A stretch of 64,000 nt of DNA from Poecilobothrus nobilitatus. Lineage: Eukaryota > Arthropoda > Insecta > Diptera > Dolichopodidae. Within the stretch, counting starts at the first letter, position 1. Every line of letters starts with the position of its first letter. Where the stretch lies: positions 276,468,336 through 276,532,335 of the forward strand of contig OX352772.1 of assembly GCA_947095535.1 (NCBI GenBank). The letters run 5' to 3'. Made by a program: the position numbers and the translations under genes. The notes below the pieces were generated by a model. It had not been told where the DNA came from. It worked only from the letters and a program-made list of their open reading frames with translations, and did no database searches. Shown here piece after piece: positions 56,626 to 64,000 of this stretch.

Positions 56626-58274
56626 TAGAGATCCCAAATTATTCGGTTTTTTATTAACCGGATAGTCGATTATTATTTTAGGCAATAACCGATTAACCGA
56701 TTAATCGGAACTAAAAATAATTTGATAGTTAAACAGAATTTTGTTTAAACTTTTTTAATTTTTAATTAGAAAAATAACTTAAAAAATTCACATAAAAATA
56801 TAAAATACAGAAAAATAACTTTAAAATAAAAATTATAGAAAAAGTAAGTTAAAAAATTCATATTGAAATAAAAAATACAGAAAAAGAAACAAATTTCAAA
56901 AAATACAGTGTATTAAGCGTTATTTAAAAAATAGTATTTTAAAAATATTTAAAGGCCATTTAAAGTTTTCATGTTTAGTTGACTCCTGATTTTGGTCATA
57001 AAATTTCCTGAAACTGAAAAAACACGTTCACTGGCTGTTGAAGTAGGTTGAATTGTTAATAATCCATTATACAATTTTTCTAAACTGTTCGTTCGGATAC
57101 CATTTGCCTCAGCATATTTAAAATCTTTATCAAGTGTGTTTGAAAAAACTGGTTTTGGAACTGTTAAAAAGCAACTTATGGTTTTTTGCATTTTTAAATA
57201 TTCGTCATTTTCTTCCTCTGATTCTGGCAATTCTTCATCTATAATTAAAGTCTCTTGTTCGACAAGGTTAGTTGCAAATAATTGGCTATACAATAGATTT
57301 GAATGGAACGGTTGAATGGAATTGAACGGTTTATGAATGGAATGAAGCGTAACATTCATATATCTTCTTACACGATTGTCAGTCCATTCAGCAACTGTAA
57401 TGCTGAATTTAAAACCATCTTTTTTCAAAGTTTGCAATTCTTTCTGGACTTCAACAATTTGTTCCTCATAAAAATCAATTACATTTTTTATTACAGTTGT
57501 TGCACTTTTTGGCATATTTAGGTTTCGACTTCTTACAAATCCTATTATTGCTTCACATTTTGAAATAGCCCGCAAAGAAAACCCATCCTTTGCAGCGCAT
57601 TTTGCTAGAATTTCATTTAAAGTTTCTCTTTTAACAAAATGTAAAATGTTATTCGCGCAGGGTTTAATTTTTGCAGATGATGAACCTTCTCCACCTTCAT
57701 CAGAATTTCTTTTTTCAATATTGACATCATGAATCTTTAAATGATTCCTCATTGCAGTGGTAGTTCCACTACTACATTATATAATTTGCCCGCAATTATT
57801 GCATTTGGATTTCTCTTTCGAGAGTTTGGTAAAATATAGCCAAACTAAAGATTTTTGAATTGACATTTGTGAGGACTATTTATTAATTAAGTTTTAAAAT
57901 AAATTATTTTTAAATACGGACACGCACTAATCAATCAGCAGTAATAAAAATAAACTAAACAAATCAAACCAAACCAAATGAAATGAAACGTAGCAGCATT
58001 AAATCTAAACTAAACAATCAAATTAAATGCAAAACTGTAAGAAAACTAGAAAACCAAATAAAATCTACTGTTGCTATTGTCATGACAACCACTATATTAC
58101 ATATCGTTAGCCCACTTTAAAAAATCAAAAAATAATTAAAATATATATCCGTTTTCGTTTTTTTTAATTATAAAAAATATAGTAATCGTTAAAAAAAAAC
58201 GATTATTCGGTTAATCGAAAATTGATAAAAAAATACGATTAACCGATTAATCGATAATCGGATTGGACAGTCTG
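56626..58274 (-). mobile_element. hAT element, internally deleted, with target duplication
   Basis: CATAATATG occurs directly outside both ends (56617-56625 and 58275-58283); 8 of the 9 bases form the hAT target duplication. Termini are TAGAGATCCCAAATTATTCGG (left, 21 bases; first 20 shown by TAGAGATCCCAAATTATTCG) and, inverted on the right, CAGACTGTCCAATCCG. Subterminal zones on both sides repeat CGATTAACCGATTAATCG, a typical transposase-binding pattern. Inside is one shortened transposase gene. Confidence 0.8.
56949..57866 (-). pseudogene. BED-type hAT transposase with central deletion
   Basis: From ATG 57866: a BED finger (SLVWLYFTKLSKEKSKCNNC, then MRNHLKIHD) broken by a TAA near 57780. 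The rest is open (267 residues): ISKCEAIIGFVRSRNLNMP, KKDGFKFSITVAEWTDNRVR and MNVTLHSI from the start of the catalytic core. It then jumps to LEKLYNGLLTIQPTSTASER and VFSVSGNFMTKIRSQLN, the C-terminal hAT dimerisation motif. Most of the RNase H fold is deleted. Such copies cannot transpose alone but could be moved by, or inhibit, a full enzyme. Confidence 0.8.
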
Positions 58275-58283
58275 CATAATATG

Positions 58284-59119
58284 ATTACCGGCGGGAGTGT
58301 TAAATTTAAATTTTTTTAAAAATTGCGCCTGTCGTTTAGTTGTGCTTGCAAATAATTTTTGGTATTTATTTCTAAGAAAAATACCTTCAAAGAATCTTCA
58401 ATTGAAGGCTTTCAAAACCCTCGTTGCTCTTTGTTTTATTTGCTGATTCGTCCAGTGGATGATAACACTGAATGCAGCAATCTAAGTAGTTGATAGTTAT
58501 GACTTTCTAAAAGAAAAAAAGAAATTATTATTTTAATTATTGTTTTGTATAATAAGAATGTATTTACATAATGTAAATATTTTTAGGTAATATTAAAGAT
58601 AATAAAAAAGGACCTTGTTCAACTGGAATGTTCTGTAAAATTTTGATTGACTTGTTTTGTTTTAAAATTTTTGATAGCATCAATATAGTCTTATGATTGA
58701 ATTCATTCCATTTAGTAAAAAATAACAATAACTTTTCCTTATATTTTATTTCAACATCCATGTCAATTTTTAAAAAAAATTATATAGTAGTAAAAAAATT
58801 GTACATATTTTTTTTTATTTATTTCTTGTTCCAAACTTACAAACGTTTTAAATTATTATGGCTTAATTATAATGTAGTGGTCAGTTTTCACCTTACAGCT
58901 AAACTATAAAATTTGTTATTGCTTATTTGATACGTATGATATTTTTAATACAAATTTAATAAGAGGAAAGGAACTGCAAACCTTTTTTGATCTTTGTTAA
59001 CTTATAACTAAAAGTAAAAACTTATATACTATGACTTAGAAACTATGGGATAGGGATTAAGAAGAAAGGAATAAAGGAAAGGAATAGGGGAGAAATAGTT
59101 TTGAATATATCAAAAAGAT
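58284..59119. other. Stretch without recognised genes
   Basis: Contains a minus-strand ORF at 58564-58761 (65 residues, KLLLFFTKWNEFNHKTILML) that I do not recognise. It may belong to whatever element was split by the hAT at 56626-58274. The last part, 58960-59119, is probably the 3' UTR of the Jockey relic that follows. Confidence 0.3.
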
Positions 59120-59122
59120 TAA

Positions 59123-59710
59123 TTAAATAAATTTAGTATCAAAGGATTTCATAATAATAAATGAGCTCTTTTTATTTATAATCATGTTTTCAATTGTTTT
59201 GACATTTCCAATAGCATGAAGTCTTGCAGTAGAAAAAAAGAATGGTTTGTCAAACAATAATTTTAAAATTTTATTTTGTTTAATTTGTATTCGGTCTGAG
59301 CCATAAAGCATCAAATTTTGGAAAACTGATTTGTAAAGCAAAATTTTGTTGTCTTTCAACAGCAGTGATTTCCGGTTTATTAAGGGATAAAAAGCTTTTA
59401 TGACGATGTTGCATTTTTTAATTACGAAATCTGCGTGTGTTTTAAATAATAGTTTTGTATCCAATTGTAGCCTAAATACTTTAAGGACTCTTTCCAGGTA
59501 ACTTCAACATTATCAAGTATTAAATTTTGCGTTGGTAATAAATCAGGCCAGCGTTTCCTACTAAAAAAACATGTCTGTTAATTTTTATTTTCCACTTATG
59601 AAAATAATTCTTAATATCTTTATATCCTTTTTCCAGATTGTGAGATATAGTAGTGGGGTCCTCATGACTACTAAATATTGCTGTATCAGGACCAAATGAA
59701 AAGTAATATT
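59123..59710 (-). pseudogene. Jockey-type reverse transcriptase, C-terminal part
   Basis: Reads PDTAIFSSHEDPTTISHNLE, FHKWKIKINRHVF, then after a frame break LDTKLLFKTHADFVIKKCN, ALYPLIN-like AFYPLINRKSLL, LYKSVFQNLMLYGS and FFFSTARLHAIGNVKTIE, the palm end, thumb and C-terminus of a Jockey RT. The catalytic Ala-Asp-Asp of FADDTAIF is replaced by GPD, so two key positions differ. A break lies near 59465-59520. Upstream of about 59710 the sequence no longer matches, so the larger part of the RT is missing or displaced by the Harbinger insertion. Confidence 0.75.
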
Positions 59711-60004
59711 TACTAGTCGATAGCCGTTTTAATCCTTCAACAAAGGCCATTGATTTAAAAGATTAAAATTTTTTTTGTCTTTGTTTTTTAATTCTTTCAA
59801 TCTCAACTGATAAGTGTTTTTCCATTTTATCTCCACCGCGTTCTAAGGTTCTTTACAGACTGATAACGAAGTTTTATCATCGTCTATATTTTTTAAATCT
59901 TCTGTTGAATCTTTAGTGTTGTGTCACTTACTGTCATAATTTAGAGCCGTTTCGTCAGCCTTTTGTCTTTTTAAATTTCTAAAATATCCGATTTTTCTTA
60001 AATT

Positions 60005-60600
60005 AAATTGTATAGGTGCAATTGATGGGAAGCATATTGCTATACAGTGTCGTCCGCTTTCAGGTTCAAACTATTTTAATTATTTAAAATATCACAGCAT
60101 TGTTCTAATGGCTGTAGCCCACGCACGGTTTACTTTTACTTATGTTGATATTGGGGCTTATGGCAGCCAAAGTGATGGAGGTAAAACTGTTTATTTTTTT
60201 TTTGTTTCAATTTGCTAGAAAATTACTTATTTGTCGGAATTTTTCAAGTTATTAACATTGGGAAAAGATTTCTGGCCGAAAATTTACCTATTCCTGCTCC
60301 AAAATTCTTGCTCGGGACCAATAAAAAAAATCCACACTTTCTGGTGGAGATGCTGCTTTTCCACTTACAAAAAATTTAATACGTCCATATCCTGGACAAG
60401 TGCTTCCACCAAACTGTAAAATATTTAATAAAAGACTTTCTAGAGCTCGGCGAATAATTAAAATACTTTTGGAATCCTTGTTGCACGATGGAGAATATTA
60501 AAGACTACAATAAATACGATTCCACCAATTGCTGAAACTGTAAGCGCCTTGTGTTACATTACACAATTATTTAGCACTCAACAAGGAAGCAAAGTCAGTA
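60005..60600 (+). pseudogene. PIF/Harbinger nuclease (DDE_Tnp_4) relic
   Basis: The only clear plus-strand TE gene. The first segment (60005-60180) reads NCIGAIDGKHIAIQCRPLSG, YFNYLKYHSIVLMAVAHARF and YVDIGAYGSQSDG, then GAG|GTAAAA, an intron donor. The second (from about 60235) reads [62 protein letters not shown] and ETVSALCYI. Catalytic Asp residues (AIDGKH, GDAAF) are present. The acceptor before the second segment reads TTGTCG instead of TTGTAG, and one-base shifts occur near 60340 and 60460. The Myb-like partner gene is not seen. Confidence 0.8.
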
Positions 60601-61323
60601 TATACATTATATTATATTATTCAGTATTTTTTTTTTGTTTTATTGTTTTTTTCAAAATATTCAATACTGTTTGCTTAAAAAATAAAATAGATTTTAATTT
60701 TTTTTATTCATTTTTTTTAATAAAAAATATATTTTTATATAACTTATAATTATTTAAAAAGATATTTTAAGCGCAACTTAAGTATTTTGGTCAACGAAAG
60801 TTTAAAAAAAAACAATTTATTTTAAATTAAAAGTTACACGTGTTTTATTCCTTTATCCAAACTTAATTGATTTAATTCTAATTTTACATAGTTTTTTTAT
60901 ATTTTAAAAGGTGTAATCTAAGCAATTAATCATATAAAATTGTTAAAATATTATTGACAAACAGGAAATAATATTATGAGAAAGTTAAATTTTAAAGTTC
61001 AGATATTGTAATTTAATACATAATAATAATTCATAAATTTAAGTTACAATTGATTTTAATAAAGGTTAATGTATATTAATATCATGTTTTAATTGAATTT
61101 AATTTAATTGTTAAATGTTGCTTATACAGGTGCTGTTGCCTAATCTTAGATTGGGTGGTGTGATTGTATAATCACATAACTCCTCCCCCTTTTGTGTCAA
61201 GTGTCGGCCATCGAAGAGTTGGCGATTGCTCTGGAAAGTTGTTTTGTGTGGTATTATTTGTGACTGGAATACGAAATTGTTTTTCTGAAATTTTCTTGTA
61301 AAAGAGGTATATTAGAACTGTTT
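60601..61323. other. A/T-rich stretch without recognisable genes
   Basis: Probably the 3' part of the Harbinger element plus the junction with the interrupted Jockey LINE. A terminal inverted repeat was not identified. 61180-61260 is less A/T-rich (CCTCCCCCTTTTGTGTCAAG). Confidence 0.35.
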
Positions 61324-62213
61324 CTAGAAAGATCTTTTAGAGTATTTTGCCATTTGGAGAAGGTTAATTCTAATTTTAAAAAATCTGTCTCTCGTTCTTT
61401 GCCAAAGCCATCTTACGCTGTTTCTTTTATTTATTAATAAAAGAATAGACTGCGGAAGGATTGCCTTTTCATGTTTTTGAATAATAATTTTACGTGCTGA
61501 AGCTTTTTGTGCACTATCCAATACTAATTCTTGAAATAGCATGATGTGATTGTTTATTTTATCAGTGTCTTGATTATCTAAAAAGAAAAGAAATTTGATA
61601 CAAATTAATTTTAGAACCTAGTAGTTCTTTAAATCTTGACCAATTTATTTTGTGGTAATCGAAGTAGAATTTATTAATAGAGTTAATAACATTCAAATTT
61701 ATATTGAACCTTATAGGAAGATGGTTAGAATTAAAATCATTAATAGTATAATGGCTTGACATCTTTTCTGGTATATTTGACAATAAGAGTTCTATCATCG
61801 AGGGGTTATCGCGACTCTGTTTGGGAATATAAGTACTATTAGTTGGGTATAAAAGTTAATAATTACTATAAGTCAACATACAGTTCAGCTGGATACCCCA
61901 CTGATTGTTTTCAAACAATCATTATTTGGTTTCTAAATTCTCATTATTTTGTTTCTAAACAAGGTAATAAACAATGTTCTATGAGCTTTCTAATAATTAA
62001 TGCAACATCACCAAGTTGAACAACTTCTCTAACATATCTATATATTTTATAATTTTTATTACTTATACTTACTTATACTAGAATCCAGGTTTCACTTATT
62101 ATCGAAATGTCAATTTATTCTTTATCAATATAATCATAAAATTCAGTTTTTTTGTTTAGAAAGCTTTGAGCATTCCAAAATAAAAAATTTTCTGTTATTG
62201 TCAGTCATTAATA
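61324..62213 (-). pseudogene. Jockey-type ORF2: endonuclease start and EN-RT linker
   Basis: Near 62213-62060 the minus strand reads LTITENFLFWNAQSFLNKKT and IDISIISETWI, the first EN motifs. 61800-61574 reads MIELLLSNIPEKM and INDFNSNHLPIRFNINL, the EN end (SDHxP motif). 61570-61324 reads DTDKINNHIMLFQELVLDSA, ILPQSILLLINKRNSVRWLW and QRTRDRFFKIRIN, the linker before the RT. Frame breaks are near 61570 and 62100, and the middle of EN (about 61810-62060) is unrecognisable. Same orientation and family type as the RT end at 59123-59710; probably one element split by Harbinger and deletion. Confidence 0.7.
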
Positions 62214-62414
62214 TATATTGTCAAAGACAAATTTTAACGTTAATTCAGCAATAATCTGAAATTGAACTTGTTTGCTTTGATGTCTATTTAATTTAGTAAG
62301 CAACTCATTTACAATATAAATAATCTCTTGATAAGAAAATGATTCATTGTTAGTGTTAGTAAAGCTTTGATTTATGTTTTTATTATTATATAAGAGATTA
62401 TGAGTTAAATTTTG

Positions 62415-63820
62415 TGAATGAGATTTTGTGATATAGTAAAAAATAGAGTTACTAATATTATAATAAAATTAACGATTTGTTTTTCTGATGTTGAAACTTT
62501 TTGATTTTTTTTAAATGTTTTTTGGTTTTCTATGTGAAATGATTCTAGTTTATGTAGGTTTAGGTCTTGGATGCTGCTCGAGTAGTTGATTTGTAGTGGT
62601 ATTGAAGGTAGTAAATGAATTTCATCCCTATGTTTTGTTTTATACCTTTGATGGTTAAATCCGTTTATTTCAATAGTGCAATTATTGTAATGTATTAACT
62701 TAGTGCATTTAATTTAGATTTGGTAAGGTTCACAGGAAGATTTCATAGTTATTTCTGAGCTACTCATGGTGAGAATGTAATTTGGTTTTGGTTGCATGAT
62801 TTTTGGTATAAATAGTTGATCTCTGAATGTGCAATTGGCTGGAACGTTTTGAATTATTTTGCCAAGACAGCTGGATTTTTCGGTTATTTCTTAGTTTGTA
62901 AATTCAGTACAATAAAATATTTTTTCTACTCTTGGACATGCTTCTTCGAAATATTGGTTGTAATGAAGGTTATAGGTTAAAAACGGTTTTTTATAAATAG
63001 TTTTTGTACTATTAATAGGCAGTGGGATTACGTGGACATTTGAAGGGTTCCGGGGATAATATTGGAATTTTAATGTTGAAAATAATGTTAGTGTTGTTGT
63101 AATAGGCTTGAAAACCCAGTAATTGATAAATATTCTCATCTGAATTAAATTTAATTGAATTATTTTTAAATTTTTCTCGGATATCGCTCGGATATCGGAT
63201 ATCGCTTATCGCTTAAGATCCATATTATAGTTAATTTGATTAAAATATTGAGATTGAATAACTAATTTTTCATTGTAACCTGATTTTAATGTAATATTTC
63301 TAAGTTTATCTTGGTAATTTTTTAAATACAACGGAATGATTTCTTGTTGGTCATTTATATGTTTGGTAATATTGTCAAATCTTTCTTGCATTAAATAATT
63401 AATTCCTATTTGTTTGTCGATTTCTTTGTTTAAATTTTCTTGGTTTTTATTAAAAGTTTCAATTGCGTTATTAATATTATGTGCATCCTTTGCGTCCATG
63501 TTACCTGTTATAGTTTTTATTATGGTAACGACTCCATTTATAAGACCTCTTTTAACTCTTAACTTTGAATATAAAGTATTTAATTTTTGATTTAAATCTA
63601 GCAATTTTGTTTTTGTTATGGTTATCGAGCCTTGTAGTAGAAAGTCGCCATCTAACGAATTTATAGTGTCTTCGATTTTATCAATAGTTTGTATGTACGT
63701 ATCTGGTCTAACTGTATGTAACAGATTGTTGTAACCTTTTATTGTTCTAGCTGTGCCTAATTTTAACGTAAGTATTTTATTCTCCGCCAGGTCCTGTATT
63801 TTTATTCTCTGTCCGTTCAC
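62415..63820 (-). pseudogene. env: Second errantivirus env relic
   Basis: The first frame (63820-63206, 204 residues) has a beta-rich start, a basic cleavage-type site near residue 90, a Gly-rich fusion-peptide-like stretch and helical regions, in the same arrangement as the env at 735-2294 but a different sequence. Further frames (63139-62891 and 62890-62415) contain FEEACPRVEKIFYC, CTFRDQLF, an ectodomain with several Cys, and a hydrophobic anchor at about 62455. Stops and shifts occur near 63200, 62890, 62715 and 62420. Pol and gag of this element should lie right of the window. The N-terminal signal peptide was not found. Confidence 0.72.
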
Positions 63821-64000
63821 TGTTATTATTTTGCAATTTAAGTTTTCTTTTAATTTTTGGTTTATGGAATTTTTTATTTTTAATTGTTATTTTCCTATTT
63901 TTTTTTTACCCTATGTTTCGACAATCTCTAATCATTTTTTCTTTCAATTTCTGGGAAAAGTTTTTTTTGAAATTCGATTTTTCTAGATAGTAATGTTCGT

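Noticed and set aside
1..64000. tRNA and rRNA genes
   Set aside because: No cloverleaf box A/B pattern or rRNA-like stretch noticed; the only tRNA-like match is the 18-base primer site of the errantivirus.

Overview
This window looks like heterochromatin-type insect DNA, most likely from a fly (Diptera). It is very AT-rich and I see no clear host single-copy gene, rRNA or tRNA. Nearly everything recognisable is a transposable element (TE), usually broken and often nested. The fly guess rests on an errantivirus with a tRNA-Ser primer site, Jockey-type LINEs, a THAP/P-element transposase, and repeats built like Drosophila DINE-1/INE-1 (TATACCC ends, GTCC microsatellite). These are family resemblances from memory, not database hits.

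Layout. 1-8828: a nearly complete errantivirus (gag, pol, env; minus strand) with near-identical LTRs, inserted in a ZMYM-type hAT element whose 5' terminus is at 9673. That hAT is itself inserted in a Jockey-type LINE (9674-11220). 11378-12172: pogo/Tigger-like transposase relic. 14016-15640: relic of an unnamed multicopy family carrying a GQNKN motif, plus a possible two-exon piece. 16290-19519: a DINE-1-like relic and two hAT relics. 20901-37745: one satellite-bearing repeat element split by a LINE (22142-25135) and by an 11.8-kb P-like element (25281-37090). The P-like element carries a broken THAP transposase gene and a nested 6.2-kb fold-back element with arms of about 1.6 kb.

39287-44339: a Tc1/mariner/IS630-type element bounded by inverted repeats, with a Helitron-like insertion. 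44700-50850: satellite, a second GQNKN relic, LINE endonuclease and PHD-finger ORF1 relics, and a second P-like relic. 51456-51698: a perfect-core hairpin. 51923-56131: a two-gene transposon cassette (SAM-domain-like protein plus CMC/CACTA-like transposase) with intact splice sites. 56626-58274: an internally deleted hAT. 59123-62213: a Jockey LINE interrupted by a PIF/Harbinger nuclease, the only clear plus-strand TE gene. 62415 to the right edge: a second errantivirus env.

How it fits together: about 19 of 20 orientable TE units lie on the minus strand, and the window is framed by env-bearing errantiviruses. That is the architecture of a unistrand piRNA cluster such as Drosophila flamenco. 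A plus-strand precursor crossing this window would be antisense to almost every TE in it. This is an inference needing small-RNA data, but it is the most interesting hypothesis here. Many frame breaks fall in A/T homopolymers, so some may be assembly errors.
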